A stretch of DNA of 64,000 nt from Comamonadaceae bacterium 2FH (GCA_005503335.1 SCMQ01000022.1:1-64000), one strand, 5' to 3'. Positions 7,891 to 16,713 are shown, numbered from the stretch's first letter. Program-made: numbers and translations. Notes: generated from the letters alone by a model not told the origin.

Positions 7891-8973
7891 TCAGCGCAGC
7901 GCGCGGCAGATCGCCTCGGTCATGCCGCTGCAGCTGGCGTTGCCGCCCAGGTCGCGCGGCACGGTCTCGCCCTGGGCGAGCACCGCTTCCACCGCCTGCT
8001 CCACGCGGTCTGCGTCCGCATTCAGCGCGGCGTCGCCATGGCGCTCGGCCAGCCAGCGCAGCATCATGGCGCCCGACAGTATGGTTGCGACCGGGCTGGC
8101 CAGGTTCTGGCCGGCGATGTCGGGCGCCGAGCCATGCGCGCCCTGGAACAGGCCGTGCGTGTCGCCGACCTCGGCCGAGGCCGCGATGCCCAGGCCGCCC
8201 ACGGTGCCGGCGCCCAGGTCCGAGATGATGTCGCCGAACATGTTCTCGGCCACGATCACGTCGTAGAAGTCGGGCTTCTTGAGCATGTGGACCGTGATCG
8301 CGTCGGCATAGGCGTAGTCGATCTCCACGTCCGGAAAGGAGCGCGCCACCTCGTCGCAGACCGCGCGGAAGAAGGCGTAGCTGCGCAGGATGTTGGCCTT
8401 GTCGCACACGGTGACGCGGTGCTTGCCATCGCGCGGCGCGCCCTTGCGGCGGCGCGCCAGCTCGAAGCTGAAGCGCGCGACGCGCTCCACGCCCTTGCGC
8501 GTGACCACCAGGGTGTCGGTGGCCAGCTCGCCGCGCAGGTTGACGCCCGCGCCGCGGCTGGCGTAGAGCCCCTCGGTGTTCTCGCGCACGATCACGTAGT
8601 CGATCTGGCCCGGCTGCCAGCCCGCCAGCGGCGATTTTGCGCCGCGGTACAGGCGGATCGGCCGCACGTTGGCGTACAGGTCCAGCTTGAAGCGCAGCTG
8701 CAGATGCAGGTCGTTGCCGACCTCGGTGCCGTCGGGGTAGGTGATGCCGGGCAGCCCCGCGGCGCCGTGCAGGATGGCGTGCGACTGCCGGCAGGCGGCG
8801 TAGGTGTCCTCCGGCAGCACCGCGCCGGTCTTGGCGTAGTGGGCGGCGCCGCCGTCGTAGGAAGTGAAGCGCAGGCGCTCGCCGCAGGCTTCGCGCAGGA
8901 CGGTGATGGTCGACTGGCAGACTTCGGGGCCTATGCCGTCGCCGTCTATGGTTGCGATCTCGTAAGGGGTCAT
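7891..8973 (-). CDS. Isocitrate/isopropylmalate dehydrogenase family protein
   Basis: This 360-residue decarboxylating beta-hydroxyacid dehydrogenase starts [11 protein letters not shown]. It carries [11 protein letters not shown] and the family signature [17 protein letters not shown], where the aspartates bind the divalent metal. The length matches the tartrate/isopropylmalate branch better than the longer isocitrate enzymes. A malate, tartrate, homoisocitrate or sugar-acid substrate is possible; residues visible here do not decide it. It is transcribed away from the next dehydrogenase gene, sharing a 112-bp AT-rich intergenic region with a palindromic candidate operator. It probably belongs to the surrounding acid-catabolic cluster. 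Confidence 0.82.
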   Translation of the reverse strand: MTPYEIATIDGDGIGPEVCQSTITVLREACGERLRFTSYDGGAAHYAKTGAVLPEDTYAACRQSHAILHGAAGLPGITYPDGTEVGNDLHLQLRFKLDLYANVRPIRLYRGAKSPLAGWQPGQIDYVIVRENTEGLYASRGAGVNLRGELATDTLVVTRKGVERVARFSFELARRRKGAPRDGKHRVTVCDKANILRSYAFFRAVCDEVARSFPDVEIDYAYADAITVHMLKKPDFYDVIVAENMFGDIISDLGAGTVGGLGIAASAEVGDTHGLFQGAHGSAPDIAGQNLASPVATILSGAMMLRWLAERHGDAALNADADRVEQAVEAVLAQGETVPRDLGGNASCSGMTEAICRALR

Positions 8974-9065
8974 GGCGCTGGGGGTTGGGGTGGGGGTTCA
9001 GCGGCCCGTGCCGGCCGGCAGGGCCTTGGTCCCAGCGTAACAGCAAACCGCGTGCATCGATTAAT

Positions 9066-9084
9066 TTGTATGATGAGTATGCAA
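9066..9084. promoter_or_regulatory. Candidate GntR/FCD operator between divergent dehydrogenase genes
   Basis: The sequence TTGTATGATGAGTATGCAA matches its own reverse complement at 12 of 19 positions, with the ends TTGxAT...ATxCAA fully symmetrical. It sits just before the ATG at 9086 and 92 bp before the opposite gene, in an AT-rich stretch unlike its surroundings. TTGTAT...ATACAA-like palindromes are typical of FCD-type GntR regulators. The assignment to the regulator at 7065 is inference. Confidence 0.4.
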
Positions 9085-9085
9085 T

Positions 9086-10081
9086 ATGATCTCTGAAAAC
9101 ACTTCTGACTTCAAGTCGCTCGCCGAGCGTCCGCGGGCCTACCTGTGCCGCCGCTTCACGCCGGCCGTGGAGGCGGCGCTGCGCGAGCGCTTCGACCTCG
9201 CCGTCAACGAGGACGACGCCATCCTGCCGCCCGAGGAAATGGTGCGCCGCGCCCGGGATGCCCAGGTGCTGTTCGTCACCGCCACCGAGTCGCTGCGCGC
9301 CCCGGCCCTGGCGGGCCTGCCGCAGCTCAAGGCCGTCGCCACGCTGTCCGTGGGCCACGACCACATCGACCTGCAGGCCGCCCAGGCCGCCGGCATCGCC
9401 GTGCTGCACACCCCCGACGTGCTCAGCGACGCCTGCGCCGACGTGGCCATGATGCTGCTGCTCAACGCCTGCCGGCGCGGCCTGGAGGGCGACCGCCTGG
9501 TGCGAAGCGGCGCCTGGCAGGGCTGGGCCCCGACCCAGCTGCTGGGCATGGGGCTGCAGGGCAAGGTGCTGGGCATCTTCGGCATGGGCCGCATCGGCCG
9601 CGCGATCGCCGAGCGCGCCCGCGGCTTCGGCCTCCAGGTCCACTACCACAACCGCAGCCGGCTGGAGCCGACGCTGGCGCAGGGCGCGAGCTACCACGCC
9701 ACGCTGGACGGGCTGCTGGCTGCGAGCGACATCCTGATGGTGGCGGCGCCCGGCGCGCCTGCGCTGCGCGGTGTGCTCGACGCGGGCCGGCTCGCATTGC
9801 TCAGGCGCGGCGCGGTGCTGGTCAACATCTCGCGCGGCGACCTGGTCGACGACGAGGCCCTGATCGCCGCGCTGCGCAGCGGCCAGCTGCGCGCGGCCGG
9901 GCTCGACGTGTTCGCCAACGAGCCGCGTGTCCACCCCGGCTACCGCGAGCTCGACAACGTCTTTCTCACGCCGCACATCGGCAGCGCCACCGAAGAGACG
10001 CGCGACGCCATGGGCTGGCTGCTGATCGACGGCCTGGAGGCGCTGGCGGACGGCCGCCAGCCAACCAACCGCCTCTGCTGA
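9086..10081 (+). CDS. D-isomer-specific 2-hydroxyacid dehydrogenase
   Basis: This 331-residue NAD(P)-dependent enzyme of the glyoxylate/hydroxypyruvate reductase group reduces 2-oxo acids or oxidises D-2-hydroxy acids in the cytoplasm. The nucleotide motif is GIFGMGRIG. The catalytic Arg is in NISRGDLVDD, the Glu in VFANEP and the His in LTPHIGSAT. The N-terminal catalytic domain shows SVGHDHIDL. The ATG at 9086 lies almost on a palindrome that may be an operator, so repressor binding would block initiation. It is followed 42 bp later by another dehydrogenase, likely in one operon. The true substrate is unknown. Confidence 0.88.
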   Translation: MISENTSDFKSLAERPRAYLCRRFTPAVEAALRERFDLAVNEDDAILPPEEMVRRARDAQVLFVTATESLRAPALAGLPQLKAVATLSVGHDHIDLQAAQAAGIAVLHTPDVLSDACADVAMMLLLNACRRGLEGDRLVRSGAWQGWAPTQLLGMGLQGKVLGIFGMGRIGRAIAERARGFGLQVHYHNRSRLEPTLAQGASYHATLDGLLAASDILMVAAPGAPALRGVLDAGRLALLRRGAVLVNISRGDLVDDEALIAALRSGQLRAAGLDVFANEPRVHPGYRELDNVFLTPHIGSATEETRDAMGWLLIDGLEALADGRQPTNRLC

Positions 10082-10123
10082 CGCCTGCAGACGCAGCCCC
10101 TTTTTTCAACCAGGAGACCCCAA

Positions 10124-11008
10124 GTGAAACGTATCGGCATGATCGGCATCGGCATGATGGGCCACGGCATCGCCAGCAACATCCTCAAGCACGGCTATCC
10201 GCTGGCCGTGCTCGAGCACCCCGGCAACCAGCCGCTGGACCAGCTCAAGGCCGGCGGCGCGACCAGCTTCACCCGCGCGGCCGACCTCGCCGCCCAGTCG
10301 GACGTGGTCATCCTCGTGCTCACCGGCTCGCCCCAGGTCGAGGCGGTGCTGACCGGGGAGGGCGGCGTGCTCGAGGGCCTGCGCCCGGGCAGCCTGGTGA
10401 TCGACTGCTCCACCGCCATTCCCTCGTCCACCGTGAAGATGGCCCAGGCCGTGCAGGCCGCCGGCAGCCGCTTCATCGACACGCCCATGACGCGCACGCC
10501 CAAGGAGGCCGCCGAGGGGCGGCTCAACCTGCTGGTGGGCGGCGACGCGGCCCTGCTGGAGGAATGCCGGCCGCTGCTGTCCTGCTTCGCCGAGAACATC
10601 ACCCATGTGGGCGCGGTGGGGGCCGGCCACGGCATGAAGCTGCTGCACAACTATGTCTCGCTGGGCTTCGTGGCCCTGCTGTCGGAAGCCGCGGCCTGCG
10701 CCCAGCGCAGCGGCGTGGCCCCAGACGCCTTCGTCGACGTGCTGGCCAAGGGCGGCGGCGGCGGCGCCGCGCTGGAGCGCGTCAGGCCCTACCTGCTGGC
10801 GCGCGACACCTCGGGCCTGCGCTTCTCGATCGCCAACGCCTGCAAGGACCTGGGCTACTACAACGCCATGGCCTCCGACGCCGGCGCCCAGCAGGGCATC
10901 GCCGAGGCGGTGCTCGGCACGCTCAAGGAGGCGCTGGACCAGGCCGGCAGCCAGGCCCTGGTGCCGGAGCTGACCTCCATCCTGGCGGGCGAGGCGGCAA
11001 AGGGCTGA
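10124..11008 (+). CDS. NAD(P)-dependent beta-hydroxyacid dehydrogenase (3-hydroxyisobutyrate/tartronate semialdehyde reductase family)
   Basis: The 294-residue protein has an N-terminal GIGMMGHGIASN nucleotide motif, a substrate-binding DCSTAIPSST segment, and the catalytic lysine in GHGMKLLHNY of the C-terminal helical domain. Enzymes of this family act on 3-hydroxyisobutyrate, tartronate semialdehyde, or sugar acids such as L-threonate. The GTG start follows CAGGAG at 10111-10116. Its place at the end of the sugar-acid region suggests oxidation or reduction of a small hydroxy acid from the same pathway. Note MTRTPKEAAEGRLN, which replaces the more usual D-A-P-V-S-G motif. Confidence 0.85.
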   Translation: MKRIGMIGIGMMGHGIASNILKHGYPLAVLEHPGNQPLDQLKAGGATSFTRAADLAAQSDVVILVLTGSPQVEAVLTGEGGVLEGLRPGSLVIDCSTAIPSSTVKMAQAVQAAGSRFIDTPMTRTPKEAAEGRLNLLVGGDAALLEECRPLLSCFAENITHVGAVGAGHGMKLLHNYVSLGFVALLSEAAACAQRSGVAPDAFVDVLAKGGGGGAALERVRPYLLARDTSGLRFSIANACKDLGYYNAMASDAGAQQGIAEAVLGTLKEALDQAGSQALVPELTSILAGEAAKG

Positions 11009-11157
11009 GGCTGGACTGGCCTGGGCTGTTCGCGGGCGGTCTGGCCGCATCGCGGCGGCTTGTCGCAATGCGATTCGCTGTCTATGCTGGATCCGGTGCC
11101 CGCGCAAGCCAGGGTGCCCGGTTCCTCTTCCGCATGAACAACGAAAGGCAGGCTCCC

Positions 11158-11928
11158 ATGGACTTCCGCACAGGTGATCGTCTTCCGAGATCGACCGGCC
11201 GCTTCCGGGCGGCCCTCGCGGCCTGTCTGCTGCTGCTCGCCGGTGCGCTGGCCGCGCCGGCGGCCCACGCCGCGCGGGATTCGCTGGAGAACCGCTACGA
11301 GATCGCGGTCTATCCGAACGGCGGCAAGCCGGACCTGACCGTCGATCCGATCCGCCTGAAGTCGCAGCTCAGCGTCATCGACCGCTACTTCGATCCGAAC
11401 AGCGCTTCCGACCGCTGCGCCTACGAGGAGGGCGTGATCGGTGGCTACGGCTGGCGGCGCCTGATGGTCTTCGACGTGGTGATCGTCAACGCCGGCGACG
11501 GCGACCTCCTGGTCGGCGACCGTTCCGATCCCGACAATCCCTATGCGGGGGCCTTCTACCTCGATCCCTGCCACGGCCATTACCACCTTCAGGGCTTTTC
11601 CGAGTACCGGCTGCTCTACAAGGACGGCAATCCGGCCCAGGTCGGGCGCAAGCAGGGTTTCTGCTTCGAGGATTCGTTCAAGTACACCGACCATCCGAGC
11701 AACGGTTACCACTGCGGCTACCAAGGCATCACCAGCGGCTGGGGCGACTGGTACTACAAGCAGCTGACCGGCCAGTGGATAGACGTGACCGGCGTCCCCG
11801 ACGGGGACTACCTCCTGGAAGTGGAGATCAACCTGCAGAAGCGCCCCTACCGGTTCGACGAGGGCGAGAACCGGTACGCCAACACGACCCAGACGCCGGC
11901 GACGCTTCCCAAGCGGCGCCAGCGCTGA
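11158..11928 (+). CDS. Secreted lysyl oxidase family protein
   Basis: This is a 256-residue copper amine oxidase of the lysyl oxidase family, with a signal peptide at residues 1-39 (LAACLLLLAGALAAPAAHA). The copper site CHGHYH is at 138-143 (His139, 141, 143). By alignment from memory with animal LOX, Lys165 (GRKQGFCFED) and Tyr199 (GWGDWYY, just before QWID) match the pair that forms the lysyl tyrosylquinone cofactor. It should oxidise primary amines outside the cytoplasm. ATG 11158 is chosen because AGGCAG precedes it; an in-frame ATG at 11134 lacks a ribosome site. It seems a single-gene unit. Natural substrates in bacteria are not settled. Confidence 0.85.
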   Translation: MDFRTGDRLPRSTGRFRAALAACLLLLAGALAAPAAHAARDSLENRYEIAVYPNGGKPDLTVDPIRLKSQLSVIDRYFDPNSASDRCAYEEGVIGGYGWRRLMVFDVVIVNAGDGDLLVGDRSDPDNPYAGAFYLDPCHGHYHLQGFSEYRLLYKDGNPAQVGRKQGFCFEDSFKYTDHPSNGYHCGYQGITSGWGDWYYKQLTGQWIDVTGVPDGDYLLEVEINLQKRPYRFDEGENRYANTTQTPATLPKRRQR

Positions 11929-11960
11929 AAGCCCGAGCCCGCGTCCGCGCGCCGGGCGGG

Positions 11961-12365
11961 TCAGTGCCCCGCGAACAGGCCAGACTCGTTCAGGAGATCG
12001 AAGGCAATCTCGGGCCGCTGCTCCATGCTTTTCCTGATCGCCGCGGGAATCGCCTGCCGGGTCTTGCGGCACAACCCGGGCTGCTCGTGCACCAGGATCA
12101 CGATCCCGCGCAGGCTGCGGACTTCGTTCGGGCTGCTGGCTATGCTCAGGCGGATGCCCAGCTGCTGGGCCAGGCGCTCTTCCATGTGGCGCAGGTCACT
12201 CAGGCTGCTCAGGTTTTCCAGGCGCTGGATCAGCCGCTTTTCCTCTTCGCGGGTCAGGCGCAGTATCCGCAGGTCACCCTCGGGGTCCTGCAGCAGTGCG
12301 TCTCGACCGCACACGCATGCCCCCGGGGGGCATTCGGTGCGTATCGGAAAGGGGGGGCTCTTCAT
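11961..12365 (-). CDS. Conserved hypothetical protein with N-terminal CxPGxCxC-type motif
   Basis: The 134-residue cytoplasmic-looking protein has no membrane segment or signal. Near the N-terminus it has ECPPGACVCGRDAL, followed by RILRLTREEEKRLIQRLE, a charged amphipathic helix. The C-terminal half (VRSLRGIVILVHEQPGLCRKTRQAIPAAIRKSM) is rich in basic residues. I recall similar unnamed proteins in Comamonadaceae but no function. The CxC cysteines plus a later Cys suggest metal or redox chemistry. ATG 12365 is preferred to a GTG at 12401, which adds a Pro-rich tail. It converges with the lysyl oxidase gene. Confidence 0.6.
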   Translation of the reverse strand: MKSPPFPIRTECPPGACVCGRDALLQDPEGDLRILRLTREEEKRLIQRLENLSSLSDLRHMEERLAQQLGIRLSIASSPNEVRSLRGIVILVHEQPGLCRKTRQAIPAAIRKSMEQRPEIAFDLLNESGLFAGH

Positions 12366-12477
12366 GGGTCCGGGTCGACCTGGAATGACGTGGGTTCTCA
12401 CATTCTAGGGACGAGCGGTGGGCTGCTGCCGATGCCGTGGACACCTCGGAGGGGATGCCGGACGAACCGTACGGATT

Positions 12478-12483
12478 TATGCT
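12478..12483 (+). promoter_or_regulatory. -10-like element giving a predicted leaderless message
   Basis: TATGCT ends six bases before the ATG at 12490, so transcription would start at or next to the start codon. No ribosome site precedes that ATG. The same spacing recurs before the genes at 35297, 50179 and 62899. Confidence 0.35.
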
Positions 12484-12489
12484 GGACGC

Positions 12490-12990
12490 ATGAGCACATC
12501 GAAGACCTTGCTGATCGTCTACCACTCGATGACCGGCGGCACGCGCCAGATGGCCGAGGCTGCGCGCGCCGGCGCCGCGGCGGAAACCGGCGTCCAGGTG
12601 CGGCTGCTGCGTGCGGCAGAGGCTGGGGCTGCCGATGTGCTCGCCGCGGATGGCTATATCTTTGCCACGCCGGAAAACCTGGCGGCCATCAGCGGCCAGC
12701 TCAAGGACTTCTTCGACCGCAGTTATTACGCCGTGCTCGACCATGTCAACGGCCGCCCCTACGCCAGCCTGATCTGTGCCGGCAGCGACGGTCAGAACGC
12801 GGCGCGGCAAATCGAACGCATCGCCACCGGCTGGCGGCTCAGGCCCGTGGCCGAGCCGCTGATCGTGTGCACACATGCGCAGACGCCGGAAGCCATCCTG
12901 GCCGCCAAACAGATAGTCACCGATGAGCTGGCGCGGTGCAGGGCCCTGGGCGAGGCGATGGCCGCGGGTCTGGCGCTGGGGGTGTTCTAG
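12490..12990 (+). CDS. Flavodoxin/NADPH-dependent FMN reductase family protein
   Basis: This 166-residue flavoprotein-like protein has an N-terminal phosphate loop (LLIVYHSMTGGTRQMAEAA, residues 7-25) that would hold FMN phosphate. Its second conserved region, IFATPENLAAISGQLKDFFDR, matches the flavin-ring loop of the NAD(P)H-dependent reductases. It is probably a small soluble quinone, nitro or azo-type reductase or an electron carrier. The start is chosen at MSTSKT because -10-like TATGCT lies directly upstream and the longer GTG reading has no family similarity. It converges with the LysR gene at 13004. Confidence 0.8.
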   Translation: MSTSKTLLIVYHSMTGGTRQMAEAARAGAAAETGVQVRLLRAAEAGAADVLAADGYIFATPENLAAISGQLKDFFDRSYYAVLDHVNGRPYASLICAGSDGQNAARQIERIATGWRLRPVAEPLIVCTHAQTPEAILAAKQIVTDELARCRALGEAMAAGLALGVF

Positions 12991-13003
12991 CTGCCGACAC
13001 ACC

Positions 13004-13954
13004 TCAACTGCCGCCCTGGCCCGACGCGCGCGGCTTGTCCTCGCTGAACGACTTCGCGACGAAGTCGACCAGGGCCTTCACCCGTACCGACGATCTGTGC
13101 TGCTGCGCATAGACGGCATAGATGTCGGCGTCGGGGCTGGCATGGTCGGCGAGCAGCTTGACCAGCCGGCCGCTGGCCAGGTAGCGCTCCACATCCCACT
13201 CGGCCCGCAGCAGGATGCCGTGGCCCTCGAGCGCCCAGTTCACGGCGATGCCACCGTCGTTGGTCGTGAGATTGCCGCGGATCTTCACCGTCTCGCCCTT
13301 GTCCGATCCGCTGCGGCCTGGGCGCAGGGCGGTGAAGCGCCACTGGCCATAGGCCTCGTCGCCCTGGCGAATGCCGATGCAGTTGTGCTTGGCCAGGTCG
13401 CGCGGCGTTGCCGGAACGCCATGCCGCTTGAGGTAGCCCGGTGAGGCCACGACGACGCGCTTATTGGGTGCGATGAAGCGCGCGATGCCGCGCGAGTCCG
13501 GCGGATGTCCGAAGCGGAAGCAAACGTCGTACGCGTCGTCGGTGAGGGCAGGCGGATTGACGGACAGCTGCAACTGAACGTCGACCTTGGGGTGCTTGCG
13601 CACGAACTGCGAGATCAGCGGCGCGATGTGGCTGCGGCCGAAGCCGAGCGTGGCGTTCACGCGCAGCGTGCCCTGCGGCGCCTGCTTCAGGCCGCCGAGC
13701 TGGTGCTCCATCTCCTCGATCTCGCCGAGGATCTTGCGCGCGTTCTCGAGGTAGATCTCGCCTTCGGGCGTGAGTCCCATGCGGCGTGTGGTGCGGGTGA
13801 CGAGCGCGAGCCCGAGCCGCGTCTCGATCTGGGTGAGCCGCTTGCTCACCGCAGGCGTGGTGATGCCCATCTCGCGCGCGGCGGCCGTCAGGCTGCCGCA
13901 GTAGACGAGCGTGGAGAAAAAGCCCAGGTCGGCGGGTTGGATGACCTTGTCCAT
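13004..13954 (-). CDS. LysR family transcriptional regulator (probable tartrate cluster regulator)
   Basis: This 316-residue regulator has a LysR helix-turn-helix at residues 8-65 (FSTLVYCGSLTAAAREMGITTPAVSKRLTQIE). A periplasmic-binding-like effector domain follows (GTLRVNATLGFGRSHIAPLI). The start at 13954 follows AGAGGGA on its strand. It is divergent from a tricarboxylate-type receptor gene and ttdAB, the classical arrangement for a LysR activator of the neighbouring operon, so L-tartrate or a related dicarboxylate is the likely inducer. The effector is inferred from context only. Confidence 0.88.
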   Translation of the reverse strand: MDKVIQPADLGFFSTLVYCGSLTAAAREMGITTPAVSKRLTQIETRLGLALVTRTTRRMGLTPEGEIYLENARKILGEIEEMEHQLGGLKQAPQGTLRVNATLGFGRSHIAPLISQFVRKHPKVDVQLQLSVNPPALTDDAYDVCFRFGHPPDSRGIARFIAPNKRVVVASPGYLKRHGVPATPRDLAKHNCIGIRQGDEAYGQWRFTALRPGRSGSDKGETVKIRGNLTTNDGGIAVNWALEGHGILLRAEWDVERYLASGRLVKLLADHASPDADIYAVYAQQHRSSVRVKALVDFVAKSFSEDKPRASGQGGS

Positions 13955-14091
13955 GGCGCCGATTGTCCCTCTCAATTGTTGAATTCAGGTTAAGTATGGT
14001 TTTCATTTCCGCACGGTTGTTGACTTCATGGGGGCCTACAGTCTGGCTGTCGTGCACGAGGCGCGACCCCACCGAACCCCTGGAGACAAGC
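13955..14091. promoter_or_regulatory. Divergent promoter region, LysR / receptor-ttdAB
   Basis: This 137-bp intergenic region is AT-rich at 13975-14030 and contains TTGAATTCAGGTTAA and TTGTTGACTTC. It must hold both promoters and the LysR binding site. I could not fix a single convincing T-N11-A operator by eye. Confidence 0.4.
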
Positions 14092-15060
14092 ATGTCCAAT
14101 CCTTACCGCAAGCTCTCAGCCGGCATGGTTCTGTGCGCCGCAGCGGCTGCCGCTTCGGCACAGAGCTGGCCCGCGAAGACCGTGACCATCGTCGTGCCGT
14201 TCCCGGCCGGCGGCACCACCGACGTCCTGGCGCGCGCCATTTCCACCAAGCTGTCGGCCGCGATCGGCCAGGCCGTCATCGTGGACAACAAGCCGGGCGC
14301 CGGCGCGACGCTAGGCGCCGCCCAGGTGGCCAAGGTGAACGACGGCGGCCACACGCTGCTGATGGGCGCCGTGCACCACACCGTGGCGGCCAACCTCTAC
14401 AAGAATCTCAGCTACAGCTTCGAGAAGGACTTCCAGCCGATCAGCACCGTGGCCATGGTGCCGAACGTGCTGGTGGTCAGCGCCACTGCGCCTCATGCGA
14501 GCGTCAAGGATCTCGTGGCCGCCGCCAAGGCCAAGCCCGAGGCCCTGTCCTACGGCTCCAACGGCAACGGCACGGCGCAGCACATGATAGGCACGCAGTT
14601 CCAGCTCGAGACCGGCGCCCGCCTGCTGCACGTGCCCTACAAGGGCAGCGCGCCGCTCACCACCGACTTGCTGGGCGGGCAGGTGAACATGTCGTTCGAC
14701 ACCGTCACGCCGGTGCTGCCCTTCATCAAGGAGGGCAAGCTCAAGCCCCTGGCCGTGACCACCGCCAAGCGCTCGGCGGCGCTGCCCAACGTGCCCACGC
14801 TGCAGGAGGCGGGCGTCCCGCACCTGGCCATCGGCACCTGGTTCGGCCTGCTCGCGCCGGCTTCGACGCCCAAGGCGGTCGTGACGCGGCTCAACCAGGA
14901 GGTGGTGAAGATCATCAACAGCCCCGAGTTCAGAAAGCAGATGGCCGACATCGGTGCCGAGCCGGTCGGCAACAAGCCCGAGGAGATGGCGAAACAGATC
15001 CGTGACGAGACGGCCAAGTTCGCCGAGCTCGTCAAGACCGCGAAGATCACTTTGGAGTAA
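14092..15060 (+). CDS. Tripartite tricarboxylate transporter receptor, TctC/Bug family
   Basis: The 322-residue periplasmic receptor has a signal peptide ending near AAAASAQS (residue 23). Bug-family landmarks follow: VTIVVPFPAGGTTDVLAR, NKPGAGATLGA, YGSNGNGTAQHMIG and HVPYKGSAPLTTDLLGGQVN. Bug proteins bind carboxylates such as tartrate, citrate or aspartate with high affinity. It lies directly upstream of ttdA, overlapping by one base, so tartrate is the likely ligand. No TctA/TctB genes are adjacent; the tctB-tctA-tctA set at 39.5-43.2 kb is the nearest possible membrane partner. The start follows TGGAGACA. Confidence 0.9.
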   Translation: MSNPYRKLSAGMVLCAAAAAASAQSWPAKTVTIVVPFPAGGTTDVLARAISTKLSAAIGQAVIVDNKPGAGATLGAAQVAKVNDGGHTLLMGAVHHTVAANLYKNLSYSFEKDFQPISTVAMVPNVLVVSATAPHASVKDLVAAAKAKPEALSYGSNGNGTAQHMIGTQFQLETGARLLHVPYKGSAPLTTDLLGGQVNMSFDTVTPVLPFIKEGKLKPLAVTTAKRSAALPNVPTLQEAGVPHLAIGTWFGLLAPASTPKAVVTRLNQEVVKIINSPEFRKQMADIGAEPVGNKPEEMAKQIRDETAKFAELVKTAKITLE

Positions 15061-15986
15061 TGGAGATGCAGCAACAAGAAGCCGTGCTGGACCACGACGC
15101 CGCCGTCGCGGACCTCACGAACCTGATGGCGAAGTTCACCGCCTACATCGGCAAGCGCCTGCCCACCGACGTGCAGCACAAGCTGGGTGAACTGCGCGAG
15201 AAGGAGGTCAACTTCCTCGCCAAGGAGGTCTACGAGTCGATGCGGCAGAACCAGGATGCCGCGGACAAGCTCGACCGCCCGAGCTGCCAGGACACCGGCG
15301 TGATCCAGTACTTCCTGACCGCGGGTGCGAAGTTCCCGCTGCTGGGCGAGCTGGAGGACATCCTGCTGGGCGCCACGCAAGGCGCCACCAAGGACGGCCC
15401 CCTGCGCCACAACGCGGTGGAGACCTTCGTGGAGAAGAACACCGGCACCAACACCGGCTCCAAGATTCCCTGGCTGGACTGGGAAATCGTTCCCCACGAC
15501 GACAGCGTGATCATCGACGTCTACATGGCGGGCGGCGGCTGCACCTTGCCTGGCGCATCCAAGGTGCTGATGCCGGGACAGGGCTACGAGGGCGTGGCGG
15601 AATTCGTGTTCGACGTCGTCAGCTCGCGCGGCGTGAACGCCTGTCCCCCGCTGCTCGTCGGCGTGGGCGTGTCGACCTCGGCCGAGACCGCGGCGCGCCT
15701 GTCCAAGAAGGCCATCCTGCGTCCGGTGAGCTCGCGCCATTCGAACGACAACGCGGCGCTGATGGAAGAGCTGCTGGCCGACGGCCTCAACGAGCTCGGC
15801 CTGGGCCCGCAGGGCCTGACCGGCAATGCCAGCGTGATGGGCGTGAACATCGAATCATCGGCGCGCCATCCGTCCACCATCGGCGTGGCCGTGTCCACGG
15901 GCTGCTGGGCGCACCGCCGCGGCCGCATCAAGATCAAGGCCGACATGAGCTGGGAAGTCATCTCGCATCAAGGATTCAAGCTGTGA
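15060..15986 (+). CDS. ttdA: L(+)-tartrate dehydratase, alpha subunit
   Basis: TtdA with TtdB dehydrates L(+)-tartrate to oxaloacetate using a 4Fe-4S cluster. The 308-residue length is close to E. coli TtdA, and the sequence follows it throughout, e.g. [37 protein letters not shown], and [20 protein letters not shown]. The three likely cluster cysteines are Cys76, Cys195 and Cys282. The ATG overlaps the receptor stop by one base; another ATG two codons on is possible. ttdB overlaps its 3' end by 4 bp. Class I fumarases are relatives, but the split-subunit form and close similarity favour tartrate. Confidence 0.92.
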   Translation: MEMQQQEAVLDHDAAVADLTNLMAKFTAYIGKRLPTDVQHKLGELREKEVNFLAKEVYESMRQNQDAADKLDRPSCQDTGVIQYFLTAGAKFPLLGELEDILLGATQGATKDGPLRHNAVETFVEKNTGTNTGSKIPWLDWEIVPHDDSVIIDVYMAGGGCTLPGASKVLMPGQGYEGVAEFVFDVVSSRGVNACPPLLVGVGVSTSAETAARLSKKAILRPVSSRHSNDNAALMEELLADGLNELGLGPQGLTGNASVMGVNIESSARHPSTIGVAVSTGCWAHRRGRIKIKADMSWEVISHQGFKL

Positions 15987-16591
15987 AAAAGACACTGACC
16001 ACCCCCATCAAGGACGAGGACCTGGAGTCGCTGAACGTCGGCGACGTGGTCTACCTGACCGGCACGCTCGTCACCTGCCGCGACGTCGCGCACCGCCGCC
16101 TGATCGAGCTGGGCCGCGAGCTGCCGGTGAACCTCGAGGGCGGAGCCATCTTCCACGCCGGGCCCATCGTGCGGCAGAAGGAGGACGGCGAGTACGAGAT
16201 GGTGTCCATCGGCCCCACCACCAGCATGCGCATGGAGAAGTTCGAGAAGGAGTTCATCCGCCGCACCGGCGTGAAGCTGATCGTCGGCAAGGGCGGCATG
16301 GGGCCCGAGACGCAGGAAGGCTGCGTCGAGAACAAGGCCGTGCACGCGATCTTTCCGGGCGGCTGCGCGGTGCTGGCCGCCACCAAGGTCGAGAAGATCG
16401 AAGCGGCGGAATGGACGGACCTCGGCATGCCGGAAACCCTCTGGGTCAACCGCGTGAAGGAGTTCGGCCCGCTGATCATCTCCATCGACACCAAGGGCAA
16501 CAACCTGATCGAGGAGAACAAGAAGGTGTTCAACGAGAAGAAGAAGCCCATCCTCGAGCGCATCAACCAGCAGGTGCGGTTCATCAAGTAG
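15983..16591 (+). CDS. ttdB: L(+)-tartrate dehydratase, beta subunit
   Basis: This 202-residue beta subunit is the same size as E. coli TtdB. It shows the fumarase-C-terminal-like fold motifs [35 protein letters not shown] and IVGKGGMG, which form part of the active site with the alpha subunit. The GTG start overlaps the ttdA stop in a GTGA, indicating coupled translation and equal stoichiometry. The gene ends 16 bp before a displaced copy of the recJ 3' end, so its stop codon marks the left border of an accessory island. Confidence 0.92.
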   Translation: MKKTLTTPIKDEDLESLNVGDVVYLTGTLVTCRDVAHRRLIELGRELPVNLEGGAIFHAGPIVRQKEDGEYEMVSIGPTTSMRMEKFEKEFIRRTGVKLIVGKGGMGPETQEGCVENKAVHAIFPGGCAVLAATKVEKIEAAEWTDLGMPETLWVNRVKEFGPLIISIDTKGNNLIEENKKVFNEKKKPILERINQQVRFIK

Positions 16592-16607
16592 GCGAAGGGG
16601 CGGCCGC

Positions 16608-16713
16608 TCAAACCTCCGCGCCCTCCACCAGGAAGCGCACGCGCGTCACCCCCTGCCACTCGTCCGCGTCGAGTCGGAAGGCGAGCTTGACGCGCGCAGG
16701 CGGGGGTTCGGTG
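16608..16713 (-). pseudogene. recJ: Displaced 3'-terminal fragment of recJ (direct repeat, left island border)
   Basis: On the minus strand this ~106 bp encodes the last 33 codons of RecJ up to its stop. It reads EPPPARVKLAF then RLDADEWQGVTRVRFLVEG, with two substitutions against the intact copy ending at 25447. DNA identity is about 90% by eye, and similarity stops at 16713. Both copies point the same way, the pattern produced when an element integrates into a gene 3' end and restores it with its own copy. No integrase remains. Confidence 0.8.
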
